A stretch of DNA of 64,000 bases from Stutzerimonas stutzeri. Lineage in GTDB: Bacteria; Pseudomonadota; Gammaproteobacteria; Pseudomonadales; Pseudomonadaceae. The DNA lies in assembly GCF_024448935.1 (NCBI RefSeq), contig NZ_JAMOIE010000020.1, positions 1 through 64,000 of the forward strand, read 5' to 3'. Position numbers and translations under genes: made by a program. The notes under the pieces were generated by a model. It ran no database searches, was not told where the DNA came from, and saw only the letters and a list, made by a program, of their open reading frames with translations. Each line of letters starts with the position of its first letter. Position 1 is the stretch's first letter. Of this stretch, positions 36,780 through 46,510 are shown piece after piece.

Positions 36780-38024
36780 TTACTGGAGGGCCGGAGCCTG
36801 TCCGCCGGCCCGGCGCTCAACCTGCCATTCGGCAAGCGACGGGGCAGCCTGCTCGCCGGTGAGACGGTGGACGATCTCGAAGTAGTCCTGTTTGAAGCGG
36901 TCCTTGAGCACCTCTTCGCGAGGCTTGACCTTCACCGCCTATACCGTCTGCACGTTCTGGTGATCGAAGGAGCGCCACTCTTGTTCGCCCTTGAGCAAGC
37001 TGTAGCGATGACCCTCGAGCGCTGCGATGATCCGCTCGCTGTCGAGGCTGCGGGCACGCGTCGCCGCGTCGGCCCACTGATAGACGATGCTGTAGGCGGA
37101 GGCAGCCGAACTCGACGGATGGGTCTGGTATCGCTCGTCGTAGTTCTGCACAAACTGTCTGCCGGCGACTGAGCCTTCCAGTTCCGGTACGCGCCAGGTC
37201 CAGGGCTCGGTACCCAATACGCCCCGCATGATGTCAGGACCGGCTGTTTCAACCATGCTTAGCGTCAGGTTGGGGACCGCGACCTGCATGCTCTTGTTCA
37301 GGCCGAGCTCGTCGGCGATCCGCATCGCACGGACCAGGTCTTCGCCGAACAGCACCAGCACCAGGACGTCGGTGTCGCTACTGGCGACCCGGGTCAGGGC
37401 TTCACGATAGTCGGAGAGGCGGGCGCCGGGAAAGGCTGTTTTGATGCCGGCGTGCTGACTGCTGTTCTGCGTGCCGGTGGCCTGACGTAGCGAGCTTTCG
37501 CTGGTATGGCCCCAGGTGTAATCAGAGGTGATGTAGAAGTAGCGTCTGTTCGGCAAATGCTTGTTCAGATACTGGCCCAGCACCTGCGCGCTCATCCAGG
37601 CGTTGTTGCATTCGCGAAACATGTAGCGATGGGCATCCTTGCCCGTGGTGTCATTGGAATAAGTAAGGGTGCCGAAATAGAGCAACCCGCGCTCCTTGGC
37701 GCGCTTGCCCGCGGCGATGGCGACCGCGCTGGAGGCGCCACCGAACAGCATGACGGCGTCCTCATCGGCCAGCTTGTCGACATTGGCAACGGCTTTTTCG
37801 GGTCTTGATGCGGAGTTGCGGGTGGCTAGCTGGAGCGGCCTGCCCAGTACGCCGCCTCTGGCGTTGATTTCGTCGACCGCCAAGAGGGCCCCACGCATCT
37901 GCGAAAGCCCTTCTTCTTTGTAGCTGCCGGTGCGAGGGTAGTTGAGGCCGAGGGTGATCGGATCGGCAGCTTCAACTGCCAGACAGAACCCCAGCCCTAG
38001 AGCAAGGAGCGTAGTCCGTTTCAT
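36780..38024 (-). pseudogene. ABC transporter substrate-binding protein (urea/branched-chain amino acid type), interrupted by one in-frame stop
   Basis: Translation from ATG 38024 gives a signal peptide (about 1-19) and a Leu/Ile/Val-binding-like periplasmic domain (ITLGLNYPRTGSYKEEG, MLFGGASSAVAIAAGKRAKERG). It ends at a TAG (36939-36941) after 361 residues. The same frame then continues without further stops for 52 codons to a TAA at 36780, reading AVKVKPREEVLKDRF...EWQVERRAGG, typical C-terminal sequence of this family. Without that TAG the protein would be 414 residues. The stop most simply replaces a tyrosine codon in QTV-Y-AVK. No permease or ATPase genes are adjacent. Confidence 0.8.
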
Positions 38025-38248
38025 TGCAGATTCCTTGTTGTATTTTTTATTGGCGAGAGGCTTTTTTACTGCGCGCTGCGGCTATACGTCACGCACTCAT
38101 TGGTCGCAGTTGGCCACTCTTTCGCGTAGCTGTGAGGTAGCCGACGTTTCTGAGCCTGATTGGCGGTATGAGCCGGTTCCGGTGGACGCATTGACTCTAC
38201 CGGAACCTTTGCTTAGGGTTTGGCGCCTCGGCAGGTCAGGGCAACGCC

Positions 38249-38944
38249 ATGAATCCAGATGATCGCGTCAAACTTGAAAACAGCTGGAAAGCGGCTCTGC
38301 AGGATGAGTTCGAGCAGCCGTATATGAAGCAGCTGGGAGAGTTTCTGCGTCGTGAGAAGGTGGCTGGAAAGGTGATCTATCCGCCGGGCCCCATGATTTT
38401 CCAGGCTTTGAATTCGACTCCGTTGGAGCGTGTTCGCGTTGTGATTCTGGGGCAGGACCCCTATCACGGCGCCGGTCAGGCGCACGGGTTATGTTTTTCA
38501 GTGCAGCCAGGCGTCGCGCCGCCGCCGTCCTTGCAGAACATCTTCAAGGAACTCAAGCGTGATCTGAATCTGGACATACCCAGCCACGGCTGCCTTCAGC
38601 ATTGGGCGGATCAAGGCGTGCTGATGCTCAACACCTCATTGACCGTGGAACAGGGAGTGGCCGGATCGCACGCGAAGATGGGCTGGCAGCGCCTGACCGA
38701 TCGGATCATCGAAGTGATAAGCGAAAAGCGGTCGGACGTGGTTTTCTTGCTGTGGGGCGCCCACGCCCAGAGCAAAGCGAAGCTGATTGATCCGACCCGG
38801 CATCTGTTGCTGAAGTCAGTCCATCCCTCGCCGCTCTCGGCGCATCGGGGATTCATCGGTAACGGCCATTTCAGCCGGGCCAATCAATTTCTCAGGCAGC
38901 GGGGCTTGGAGCCAATTGATTGGACGTTGCCGGAGCCAGTCTGA
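38249..38944 (+). CDS. ung: Uracil-DNA glycosylase
   Basis: The 231-residue family 1 UDG removes uracil from DNA. The water-activating loop GQDPYHG and the Leu-intercalation loop [11 protein letters not shown] are intact, and [11 protein letters not shown] and [10 protein letters not shown] form the uracil pocket. GGCAGGTCAGGGC lies upstream of the ATG. Length is normal. Confidence 0.97.
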   Translation: MNPDDRVKLENSWKAALQDEFEQPYMKQLGEFLRREKVAGKVIYPPGPMIFQALNSTPLERVRVVILGQDPYHGAGQAHGLCFSVQPGVAPPPSLQNIFKELKRDLNLDIPSHGCLQHWADQGVLMLNTSLTVEQGVAGSHAKMGWQRLTDRIIEVISEKRSDVVFLLWGAHAQSKAKLIDPTRHLLLKSVHPSPLSAHRGFIGNGHFSRANQFLRQRGLEPIDWTLPEPV

Positions 38945-38963
38945 GCGGCGCTCAAGGCGCCGC
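38945..38963. terminator. Hairpin between convergent ung and DUF4142 genes
   Basis: A perfect 7-bp GCGGCGC/GCGCCGC stem with a 5-nt loop starts one base after the ung stop codon. No T run is present, so its role as a bidirectional terminator is tentative. Confidence 0.35.
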
Positions 38964-38982
38964 CGACAGGATCGGTTTACTG

Positions 38983-39495
38983 TTATTCGCCGTGCTTTGA
39001 GGCCAGCTCCTGAGCCTTGTTCAGGTGCTGCTCCAGTGTGTTCAGAGTCGACTCGGCGTATTTCTTGAGCTCGGGGTTCTCGCCGTTTTTGGCGTATTCA
39101 CGGTAAAGCTCGATGGTTTGCTCATGAGCTACGACCTGATTGTTGGCATAGGCCTCATCGAAATTTTCGCCTTCGCGCAGTTCAAGAATCATGGCCTTTG
39201 CCTGGTCCATCAATGTGGCATCGTCAGACATTTCCAGGTCTTCGTGCTGGCGGGCTAGCGCAGCGAGTTTCTGGTTCGACTTGGTGTGATCGTCGATCAT
39301 TTTCTGGGCGAAGGTCCTGACGTCCTCAGACTTGCTTTCGCTCATGGCCAGTTTGGCGGCTTCGATTTCGGCGATGCCTTTTGCCGATGCTTCGTCTACG
39401 AAGTTTTCACCCTCTGCGGCGAGGGCGAAATTTGCAGCCACGCTGAAAAGCAGCGCTGCGGTACCGGAAAAGAACGTCTTGGTCGTGCGTTGCAT
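38983..39495 (-). CDS. DUF4142 periplasmic helical protein
   Basis: The 170-residue protein has a signal peptide (about 1-27, FALA-AEG) and a helical ferritin-like DUF4142 domain (FVDEASAKGIAEIEAAKLA, TFAQKMIDDHTKSNQKLAALA, VVAHEQTIELYREYAK). The function of the family is unknown; members are often stress-induced or outer-membrane associated. It is a single gene convergent with ung. Confidence 0.9.
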   Translation of the reverse strand: MQRTTKTFFSGTAALLFSVAANFALAAEGENFVDEASAKGIAEIEAAKLAMSESKSEDVRTFAQKMIDDHTKSNQKLAALARQHEDLEMSDDATLMDQAKAMILELREGENFDEAYANNQVVAHEQTIELYREYAKNGENPELKKYAESTLNTLEQHLNKAQELASKHGE

Positions 39496-39689
39496 TAGTA
39501 GTCTCCTTCAACCTGACAAGCTCGTAGCGCCGAGGCATAGGCCAGAGCGCAAGCAAGATGCGGCAAGAGCGCCGTCTATTTAATGACTAGGAGCGGCGGT
39601 AGCGGTTCCTTGCGCCAGGCGAGCGGTCGGTGGAGGCTACGTTAGCGGAGACCAGCAAGAGCAGGTGCCGGGCGGCACCCGCGCGCTAT

Positions 39690-40526
39690 TCACTGAAGCA
39701 TGCTCATCGCGGCATCCATCGCAGCTGAGAGATCCTCGTCCTCTTGCAACAATGTACCGGGATCCAGACCGAGCTTGGCGAATGCGGGAATCTGGTTCCA
39801 GTCGAGCTGCGTAAATGGGTGCGAGGTGCCGATGTAGCTCTGCAGCGTCGCTACCTGGACAATGTCGACGTAATCTACCTTGGTTGAGGTTCGGGAAAAA
39901 TCAAGGTACTGCGCGGGGACCGTGGCGATCGGCTCGGGGAATTCCCAGGCACGAAGAATCTTTTCCCCGATAACGGGATGAATCCGATCGATAACATGGT
40001 TGAGGCTGATCGAATCGCTGAGCAGGGCGCTGTGCTCTTCTGCGTAGGTCAGGATCGGCAGGACTCCGATCTGGTGAACCAGGCCAGCCAACATCGCCTG
40101 GTCGGCAGGGAGGCGTGTGAAGTTACGGCAGAGCACGTGGCTGATAGCGGCGATTTCGGTGCTCTTGTTCCAGACCTCACGCATCTTGCGATCCACAACG
40201 TCCGTAGTCGCTTGGAACATCTGCTCCATCGCCAGGCCGGTCGCCAGGTTCGACGTGTAGTTGATGCCGAGGCGGCTGATCGCCATCTGCAGGTCGTTTA
40301 TTTCCCTGTTGGTACGCAGCAACGGGCTGTTTACTATCTTAATGATGCGTGCAGTGAGCGCAGTGTCATTGCCGATCACCTTGGCCAGTGTCGGAATGCT
40401 TACGTCCGGATCCTCCGCAGCTTCTCGCACGCGCAATGCAACTTCCGGAAGCGTCGGCAGGACCAGTTCGTCGTTTTCGATCGCCTGTGTAAGTGCCTGC
40501 TGGACCTTGTCGGCAAGAGTGCTCAT
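39690..40526 (-). CDS. HDOD domain signalling protein
   Basis: This 278-residue protein consists mainly of one HDOD domain (about 20-215), beginning LPTLPEVALRVREAAEDPDVSIPTLA and containing VGDTALTARIIKIVNSP-like and LAGLVHQIGVLPILTYA segments. HDOD proteins are non-enzymatic relatives of HD phosphohydrolases used in signalling. The ATG at 40526 (MSTLADKVQQAL) is preferred over the upstream open codons to 40568. It lies next to ygfZ on the same strand. Confidence 0.88.
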   Translation of the reverse strand: MSTLADKVQQALTQAIENDELVLPTLPEVALRVREAAEDPDVSIPTLAKVIGNDTALTARIIKIVNSPLLRTNREINDLQMAISRLGINYTSNLATGLAMEQMFQATTDVVDRKMREVWNKSTEIAAISHVLCRNFTRLPADQAMLAGLVHQIGVLPILTYAEEHSALLSDSISLNHVIDRIHPVIGEKILRAWEFPEPIATVPAQYLDFSRTSTKVDYVDIVQVATLQSYIGTSHPFTQLDWNQIPAFAKLGLDPGTLLQEDEDLSAAMDAAMSMLQ

Positions 40527-40571
40527 GTCTTTCCTTACTCGTAATCCGGTGTGGAATGTGGCTGGCAATGG

Positions 40572-41519
40572 CTAGCGCTGGATTTCACGGTCCGCGTCTA
40601 GCGTATAGGGCAACTGCAGCAGAGTCAGTGGAGGGCCGTCCGGGGAGCCGAGAAATAGTCGGCCATCCGCCGCGGCATCTTCCTGCAGCACGGCTAGCAG
40701 CTCCAGAGCGCCCTCGGCGCTTGCTGCCATGACGACTTCACCTACGCTTGAACCATGCACCGGTGAGTAAACTTCAAGCCCTGGAGCCGGCACTTCTGCG
40801 TCGTTTTCTTGCGCGGCAAGGCGATGCAGGTGGCGCTTCAGTTTGCCGAGGTATTGCATTCGCGCGACGATTTCCTGGCCGGTATAACAGCCTTTCTTGA
40901 AACTGACGCCGCCTAATGCCTGAAGGTTGATCATCTGCGGGATGAACAGCTCGCGAGTGGCCGCAACTACCTGACCCATGCCGGCGCGAATCTGAGCGAG
41001 CTGCCAGCGATCGATGGAGGCTTCGGGAAGCTGGGCCGCCAGTCGGAGCCGGGTGGTCCCGGCGTCTTTCGCATGGGTCCAGAGTTCGGCGCGGCCATCG
41101 TTCAGGCGCACGGCGATCAATCCATGCGCGGCGACCGTGACGTCGGCCGTCTGGGGAAGATCCAGGCCGAGACTGACAAGAGCGCCATCACCCCCGCTCA
41201 GCCCGAAGCGAACCCATTCAGCGCTCTCGTCATGCAGTTTGGACTTCGAGAAGGCAGCGAACTTTGCGAGGTCGGCGAGTTGTGGCTGGACCAGCTCGCG
41301 ATCCATCGCCAGCAGGTAGCCGTCGCCCTCCGGCAAGATGCGGAAGCTGGACTGCATTCGTCCCTTGGGTGTGCAGCGTGCACCGAGGCTCGAATGCTGG
41401 TCATCGAGGTAATTGAGGTTGCAGGTCAGTTGCCCTTGCAGAAATTTGCTCGCATCCGCGCCGCGTACGGCCAGGATGCCTTCATGCGACAGAACGCAGA
41501 AAAAAGCAGTGTCAGTCAT
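40572..41519 (-). CDS. ygfZ: YgfZ, folate-dependent Fe-S cluster repair/assembly protein
   Basis: This 315-residue protein related to GcvT carries the YgfZ signature [13 protein letters not shown]. It uses tetrahydrofolate to support activity of certain Fe-S enzymes such as MiaB. The open frame starts at 41684, but ATG 41519 ([20 protein letters not shown]) gives the family N terminus. It is divergent from sdhE, a conserved Pseudomonas arrangement. Confidence 0.92.
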   Translation of the reverse strand: MTDTAFFCVLSHEGILAVRGADASKFLQGQLTCNLNYLDDQHSSLGARCTPKGRMQSSFRILPEGDGYLLAMDRELVQPQLADLAKFAAFSKSKLHDESAEWVRFGLSGGDGALVSLGLDLPQTADVTVAAHGLIAVRLNDGRAELWTHAKDAGTTRLRLAAQLPEASIDRWQLAQIRAGMGQVVAATRELFIPQMINLQALGGVSFKKGCYTGQEIVARMQYLGKLKRHLHRLAAQENDAEVPAPGLEVYSPVHGSSVGEVVMAASAEGALELLAVLQEDAAADGRLFLGSPDGPPLTLLQLPYTLDADREIQR

Positions 41520-41672
41520 GACGAGTCGCCGTGGAGAAATCCGGATCGGCATCATAACAGGCGATTGGCGAAATACAGTGTGCACCTGTTGCCACTCCGT
41601 GGGCCTGCTAATGCTGTGCCGCCCGTTCACGGCAGTCGCTATAATGCCGAGCTTCAACTCAGGAGCATTTGC

Positions 41673-41927
41673 ATGGTCGAACAATCCGAACTCAATCGTT
41701 TGTTCTGGCAGAGCCGCCGCGGCATGCTCGAACTGGATGTACTGCTGGTGCCTTTCGTCAAGGAGGTCTATCCGCAGCTCGATGAAGAAGACCAGCGCCG
41801 CTACCGCAAGCTGCTGAGCTGTGAGGATCAGGACATGTTTGGCTGGTTCATGGAGCGCGCCGTGCCCGACGACGAGGATCTACGCTGCATGGTCCGTATG
41901 ATTCTTGATCGTGTCCAGCCAAAGTAG
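41673..41927 (+). CDS. sdhE: SdhE, FAD assembly factor for succinate dehydrogenase
   Basis: The 84-residue SdhE/CptB protein has the flavinylation motif RRGMLELD (RGxxE) and the DMFGWFMER segment. It promotes covalent FAD attachment to SdhA. AGGAG precedes the ATG. It overlaps the downstream ygfX frame by about 20 bp, the classical sdhE-ygfX pair. Confidence 0.94.
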   Translation: MVEQSELNRLFWQSRRGMLELDVLLVPFVKEVYPQLDEEDQRRYRKLLSCEDQDMFGWFMERAVPDDEDLRCMVRMILDRVQPK

Positions 41928-42366
41928 CCAGGCATTCGAATGCCGCTGGCGGGCGTCTGGCCCGCTGTTAGCCATGTATCTGGTGATGCTGTTGCTGGCC
42001 ATAATCGCGCTATTGATGCTGCCTGTACCATTCTGGTTGCGCATGTTCGGGTGGCTGCTTTGCGTGTTGCACGCTGCCTGGGCGATACCGTCTCGCCTCT
42101 TGTTTTGTCGTCGTTGTTCCTGGCTTGGTCTGCGCCATGATCAAAGGGGGTGGTCGCTCTGGAGTCGGGAGAGGGGTTGGGAGCCCGTGCAGTTGCTGCC
42201 GGACAGCATCGCGCTGCCGCTGATCGTAGTGTTGCGATTCAAGCAGCCAGGTGACTGGTTCGCCCGAGGACTTTGCATTCCGCAAGGGGTAATGGCGGCG
42301 GAGCAGCACCGGCGTTTGCGGCTCAGGTTGAAGTTCAGTCGTCGTAGGTGGGCGGTGCCAGGATAG
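41905..42366 (+). CDS. ygfX: YgfX-like membrane protein
   Basis: The protein has up to 153 residues, two adjacent hydrophobic helices (about 22-65) and a cytoplasmic C-terminal part. It is the usual partner gene of sdhE; E. coli YgfX is proposed as the CptA toxin-like partner. There is no ATG. The first codon is TTG 41905 or GTG 41911, both inside the end of sdhE, suggesting translational coupling. The 3' end overlaps the end of nadB on the other strand by 32 bp. Confidence 0.78.
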   Translation: MIVSSQSSQAFECRWRASGPLLAMYLVMLLLAIIALLMLPVPFWLRMFGWLLCVLHAAWAIPSRLLFCRRCSWLGLRHDQRGWSLWSRERGWEPVQLLPDSIALPLIVVLRFKQPGDWFARGLCIPQGVMAAEQHRRLRLRLKFSRRRWAVPG

Positions 42367-43948
42367 TGTCCGTCGCTTCGGGCAGCTGGTCAGGGTAGTC
42401 CAGCGTGAAATGCAGGCCTCGGCTTTCCTTGCGGTGCATGGCCGAACCGATCATCAGCTCTGCAACCGTTGCTAGATTCCGCAGCTCGATGAGGTCCCGG
42501 CTGACTTTGTAATTACTGTAGAACTCATCGATTTCTCCAAGCAGCAAGCGAACCCGGTGTTGCGCGCGCATCAGTCGCTTGGTGGTACGAACGATGCCTA
42601 CGTAGTTCCACATGAACCGCCGAAGCTCGTCCCAATTGTGCGCAATGATGACGTCTTCGTCCGAGTCGGTCACTTGAGTTGCGTCCCACGTCGGTAAGGC
42701 GATGGGAGTGGTGACGCCGGGTAGTTCGCGAAGCATGTCTCGGGCAGCGGCGCGAGCGTAAACAAAACACTCCAGCAGCGAATTGCTGGCCATGCGGTTG
42801 GCGCCGTGCAAGCCGGTGAAGCTGGTTTCACCAATCGCATACAGTCCTGGTATGTCGGTTCTACCAGTCTGATTGACCAGCACTCCGCCGCAGGTATAGT
42901 GGGCCGCCGGCACCACCGGGATCGGCTCGCAGGTAATGTCGATACCGAATTCCAGGCAGCGCTCATAAACGGTCGGAAAATGCGCTTTGATGAATTCGGT
43001 AGGCTTGTCGCTGATATCCAGATAGACGCAGTCGATGCCGAGGCGCTTCATTTCGTGATCGATCGCACGGGCTACGATGTCGCGGGGCGCCAGTTCCGCG
43101 CGCGGGTCGAAGCGTGGCATGAAGCGTTCGCCGCTGGGCAGTCTCAGCACGGCGCCCTCGCCGCGCAATGCCTCGGTAATCAGAAAGCTCTTGGCTTTTG
43201 GATGGTACAGGCAGGTTGGATGAAATTGGTTGAACTCCAGATTGCCCACTCTGCATCCCGCGCGCCACGCCATCGCGATGCCGTCGCCGCATGCTCCGTC
43301 GGGGTTGCTGGTATATAGGTATACCTTTGCGGCGCCACCCGTCGCGAGTACGGTGAATTTTGCCTGGAAGGTGTCCACTTCTCCGTTGGTTCGATCCAGC
43401 ACGTAAGCGCCAAGGCAGCGCTTACCGCTCAAGCCAAGCTTGCGTTCGGTGATCAGGTCTACGGCAACGCGCTGATGCAACAGATCGATGTTTTCCCGAT
43501 CATGAGCGCGGGAAAGCAGGGTGTTGAAAATCGCGGCGCCGGTTGCATCGGCAGCATGAATGATGCGTCTGTGGCTGTGTCCGCCTTCCCGCGTCAGGTG
43601 GTATTCGAAGCCGTCGGCTTCGCGCTCGGCGCCGTCCCGGGTAAAGGGGACACCTTGCTCGATCAGCCATTGGATGGCTTCGCGGCTGTGTTCCACGGTA
43701 AAGCGTACCGCTTCTTCCTTGCATAGCCCGCCGCCGGCAACGAGCGTGTCTGCGACATGGGATTCGATTGTGTCGGTGGTGTCCAGCACTGCGGCCACAC
43801 CGCCTTGAGCACGATACGTGGAGCCATTGGCCAGGTCGCCCTTGCTCAGTACCGCAACCCGGAGCGAGGGCGGCAGGTTGAGCGCTAGGGTCAAGCCGGC
43901 TGCGCCGCTGCCTATGACAAGAACATCGTATTGATAATGTCGGCTCAT
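42335..43948 (-). CDS. nadB: L-aspartate oxidase
   Basis: This 537-residue flavoprotein oxidises aspartate to iminoaspartate, the first step of NAD synthesis. It has the FAD motif [15 protein letters not shown], the [15 protein letters not shown] segment, the catalytic-loop [11 protein letters not shown] and the FHPTCLY motif, and ends with a helical domain. ATG 43948 (MSRHYQYDV) gives family length; the frame opens at 43960. It is divergent from algU with a 348-bp spacer. Confidence 0.95.
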   Translation of the reverse strand: MSRHYQYDVLVIGSGAAGLTLALNLPPSLRVAVLSKGDLANGSTYRAQGGVAAVLDTTDTIESHVADTLVAGGGLCKEEAVRFTVEHSREAIQWLIEQGVPFTRDGAEREADGFEYHLTREGGHSHRRIIHAADATGAAIFNTLLSRAHDRENIDLLHQRVAVDLITERKLGLSGKRCLGAYVLDRTNGEVDTFQAKFTVLATGGAAKVYLYTSNPDGACGDGIAMAWRAGCRVGNLEFNQFHPTCLYHPKAKSFLITEALRGEGAVLRLPSGERFMPRFDPRAELAPRDIVARAIDHEMKRLGIDCVYLDISDKPTEFIKAHFPTVYERCLEFGIDITCEPIPVVPAAHYTCGGVLVNQTGRTDIPGLYAIGETSFTGLHGANRMASNSLLECFVYARAAARDMLRELPGVTTPIALPTWDATQVTDSDEDVIIAHNWDELRRFMWNYVGIVRTTKRLMRAQHRVRLLLGEIDEFYSNYKVSRDLIELRNLATVAELMIGSAMHRKESRGLHFTLDYPDQLPEATDTILAPPTYDD

Positions 43949-44036
43949 TTCGAATCTCACGTTGAGGCGAGCCCTAGTATATAGGTGCGTCTCCCTGCAA
44001 AATAGCGGGCCTTGTTGGACTTGGTGTGATGCTTTG

Positions 44037-44063
44037 GAACTTTTCTTGCAGGCCTGGCTCTAT
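44037..44063 (+). promoter_or_regulatory. Distal sigma-E (AlgU)-type promoter
   Basis: GAACTT, a 16-bp spacer and TCTAT form a sigma-22/sigma-E type promoter 234 bp before algU. It has the same spacing and hexamers as the proximal copy at 44217. It implies autoregulation from two starts, as known for P. aeruginosa algU. Confidence 0.55.
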
Positions 44064-44216
44064 AGACAGTTGTGGCTGCAGTCCGGCTGGCCATCGTTCG
44101 GTGGGCGGCGGGCTTTTGCTGTGGGCATCGGGGTGGCGCCATCGGAACGGTTCGTTGTGAGGCGTTGCTCGCCAATGCCGTCAGATGTGTTGCAGGAATG
44201 CTTGTTTGGAGGGGGA

Positions 44217-44243
44217 GAACTTTTGTGTAAAGCCCGGGTCTAT
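44217..44243 (+). promoter_or_regulatory. Proximal sigma-E (AlgU)-type promoter of algU
   Basis: GAACTT (44217-44222), a 16-bp spacer and TCTAT (44239-44243) match the AlgU-dependent promoter consensus. It lies 54 bp before the algU ATG. It is the expected autoregulatory promoter. Confidence 0.7.
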
Positions 44244-44296
44244 TCTGGCAGGTCAGCTCGTAGGCGAGCGCAGCACCCCTTCATGGAGGGGTGTTC

Positions 44297-44878
44297 ATGC
44301 TAACCCAGGAGCAGGACCAGCAACTGGTCGAGCGAGTGCAGCGAGGAGATAAACGGGCTTTCGATTTGCTGGTATTGAAATATCAGCACAAGATCCTAGG
44401 GTTGATCGTGCGCTTTGTACATGATTCTCACGAAGCTCAGGATGTGGCGCAAGAAGCCTTCATTAAAGCCTACCGTGCACTTGCGAATTTTCGCGGCGAC
44501 AGTGCTTTTTATACGTGGCTGTACCGCATTGCCATTAACACGGCAAAGAATCATTTGGTGGCTCGAGGTAGAAGGCCGCCTGACAGCGATGTCAGTTCCG
44601 AGGATGCCGAATTCTATGAGGGAGATCACGCGCTCAAGGATATCGAGTCGCCGGAGCGTGCGCTTCTCAGGGATGAAATAGAAGACACGGTTCATAGAAC
44701 CATCCAACAACTTCCAGAAGATTTGCGTACTGCTCTAACACTGCGTGAATTCGATGGTCTGAGTTATGAAGACATTGCAAACGTCATGCAGTGTCCGGTG
44801 GGTACGGTGCGCTCACGGATATTCCGGGCGCGGGAAGCCATCGATAAAGCATTGCAACCCTTGTTGCATGAATCCTGA
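44297..44878 (+). CDS. algU: RNA polymerase sigma factor AlgU (RpoE)
   Basis: This 193-residue ECF sigma factor drives envelope-stress and alginate genes. Sigma region 2 (about 20-90; HEAQDVAQEAFIKAYRALANFRG, FYTWLYRIAINTAKNHL) and region 4 (about 130-185; LPEDLRTALTLREFDGLSYEDIA, GTVRSRIFRARE) are complete. An in-frame ATG lies 6 bp upstream at 44291, but MLTQEQDQQLVERVQRGD is the standard start. It is first gene of algU-mucA-mucB-mucC. Confidence 0.97.
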   Translation: MLTQEQDQQLVERVQRGDKRAFDLLVLKYQHKILGLIVRFVHDSHEAQDVAQEAFIKAYRALANFRGDSAFYTWLYRIAINTAKNHLVARGRRPPDSDVSSEDAEFYEGDHALKDIESPERALLRDEIEDTVHRTIQQLPEDLRTALTLREFDGLSYEDIANVMQCPVGTVRSRIFRAREAIDKALQPLLHES

Positions 44879-44909
44879 GACAGCGGCGATAGCCAAGAGA
44901 GGAACCGCC

Positions 44910-45509
44910 ATGAGTCGTGAAGCCCTGCATGAATCGCTGTCCGCGGTGATGGATAACGAAGCGGACGAGTTGGAATTACGTCGAGTGCTCGCCGCAGAGG
45001 GCGACAGTGAAATGCGATCAACCTGGTCGCGTTATCAGATCGCCCGTGCCGCAATGCACAAGGAGCTGATCGAGCCTCGTCTGGATATTGCGTCGGCAGT
45101 GTCGGCGGCGGTGGCTGAGGAGCCTGAAATCACCGCGGTTAAGCCACAGCGCTTCGCTTGGCGTAATGTCGGTCGTCTTGCTGTCGCGGCATCGGTCACG
45201 GTCGCTGTGTTGGCAGGTGTGCGCCTGTACAATCAGAGCGAAGTTGCCGGACCGCAGGTTGCTCAGCAGGCTGCGCAACCTAGCATCGCAGTACCGCAAG
45301 CTAGCCAGGGGCCAGCCGTGCTGGCAGGCTATAGTGAGGGTACGGTTGCTCCCGGTGCCCAAGTGACGGGGGCGGAAGATTCGCCTGACAGTTGGCTTGA
45401 AAAGAGGTTGCCGGCTTATGTTCGTCAGCACGCTCAGCAGGCCGCTTTCGCTAGCGGTTCGGAAAGTGCGCTGCCCTACGCTCGTGCTGCCAGCATGGAA
45501 GATCGTTAA
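44910..45509 (+). CDS. mucA: Anti-sigma factor MucA
   Basis: This 199-residue inner-membrane anti-sigma factor sequesters AlgU until cleaved by regulated proteolysis. The N-terminal RseA-like domain (MSREALHESLSAVMDNEADELELRRVL) is followed by one membrane helix at about 86-106 and a periplasmic Ala/Gln-rich tail. GAGAGGAA lies before the ATG 44910. The open frame extends upstream through algU and is not used. The gene appears intact. Confidence 0.95.
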   Translation: MSREALHESLSAVMDNEADELELRRVLAAEGDSEMRSTWSRYQIARAAMHKELIEPRLDIASAVSAAVAEEPEITAVKPQRFAWRNVGRLAVAASVTVAVLAGVRLYNQSEVAGPQVAQQAAQPSIAVPQASQGPAVLAGYSEGTVAPGAQVTGAEDSPDSWLEKRLPAYVRQHAQQAAFASGSESALPYARAASMEDR

Positions 45510-45517
45510 GGAACCAG

Positions 45518-46510
45518 ATGCGTGTGATACCGCTGTTTGTGGTGCTCGGAGGCTGGCTATCGATGCCGGCCTTCGCTGTTGAGGCCGATCTCCTGATGCA
45601 GCGACTTGCAGATGCGGAGAAAACGCAAAGCTATCAAGGCACGTTCGTCTATGAGCGCAACGGAAGCTTTTCCAGTCATGCTGTCTGGCAGTTGGTGGAT
45701 GGTCAACAGTCGCGTGAGCGGCTGTTGCAGCTGGACGGTCCCGCTGCAGAGGTGGTGATCGCCAACGGAAAGATTCGGTGTGCGAGCGAGAACATGGCGA
45801 CCCAAGTGCGGGACGCCACGCCTTGGCGCCGGCAGCCTCTGGAGCCGGAGACGCTATCCAAGTGGTACAGTTTTCAGGTCATCGGCGAGTCCCGGGTCGC
45901 GGGGCGGCCCACGATTGCGCTGGCGGTGCGTCCTCGGGACCAGCACCGCTATGGCTTCGAGCTGCATCTCGATAGAGAGACATCCCTGCCGCTTAAATCG
46001 TTGTTGCTTGATGAAAGCGGGCAACTGCTTGAGCGCTTTCAGTTCACACATTTCGCGCCAGGTTCAGCGGAGCCAGCAGAGCTGGAAGGGGGGGCGGATT
46101 GCAAACCGGTCTCGCTTGCTGTCGAGCAAGTCGAGCAAAAAGAATCTGCATCAACGAAATGGCGCTCTGATTGGTTGCCGGATGGGTTTCAGTTGATCGA
46201 TTCAGGTGTGCGTCCGAGCCCCGCTTCAAAAGAGGATTCAGGTGTGCGTCCGAGCCCCGCTTCAAAAGAGTCGGTCACTTGGTTGTCCTATAGTGATGGC
46301 ATCGCTCGCGTATCGGTATTTATCGAGCCGTTGGACGGTGCTGTAGTGGAAGATGCGCGCAGCCAAATGGGGCCGACGGTGGCTGTCTCGAAGCGTATTT
46401 CTACGGCTGGAGGCGATGTCATGGTTGCTGTGATTGGGGAAATTCCTCTAGGCACGGCGGAGCGAATTGCATTGTCCATGCGCGCCGGGGCTGATCAGGC
46501 GTCGCCATGA
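45518..46510 (+). CDS. mucB: Periplasmic sigma-E regulator MucB (RseB) with 12-residue duplication
   Basis: This 330-residue periplasmic protein binds MucA and shields it from AlgW; release signals lipid/LPS stress. A signal peptide covers 1-20 (MPAFA-VEA), followed by a LolA-like domain (about 22-215) and a smaller C-terminal domain (about 250-325). Residues 228-239 and 240-251 are identical (DSGVRPSPASKE twice) from an exact 36-bp tandem repeat at 46199-46270, in the linker just after GFQLI. It overlaps mucC by 4 bp. Confidence 0.94.
   Translation: MRVIPLFVVLGGWLSMPAFAVEADLLMQRLADAEKTQSYQGTFVYERNGSFSSHAVWQLVDGQQSRERLLQLDGPAAEVVIANGKIRCASENMATQVRDATPWRRQPLEPETLSKWYSFQVIGESRVAGRPTIALAVRPRDQHRYGFELHLDRETSLPLKSLLLDESGQLLERFQFTHFAPGSAEPAELEGGADCKPVSLAVEQVEQKESASTKWRSDWLPDGFQLIDSGVRPSPASKEDSGVRPSPASKESVTWLSYSDGIARVSVFIEPLDGAVVEDARSQMGPTVAVSKRISTAGGDVMVAVIGEIPLGTAERIALSMRAGADQASP
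46199..46270 (+). repeat. Exact 36-bp tandem duplication within mucB
   Basis: Two identical 36-bp units (46199-46234 and 46235-46270), beginning GATTCAGGTGTGCGTCC, lie in frame. They add 12 residues to the MucB interdomain linker. Absence of any difference between the units suggests a recent event or a contingency-type repeat. Confidence 0.95.
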
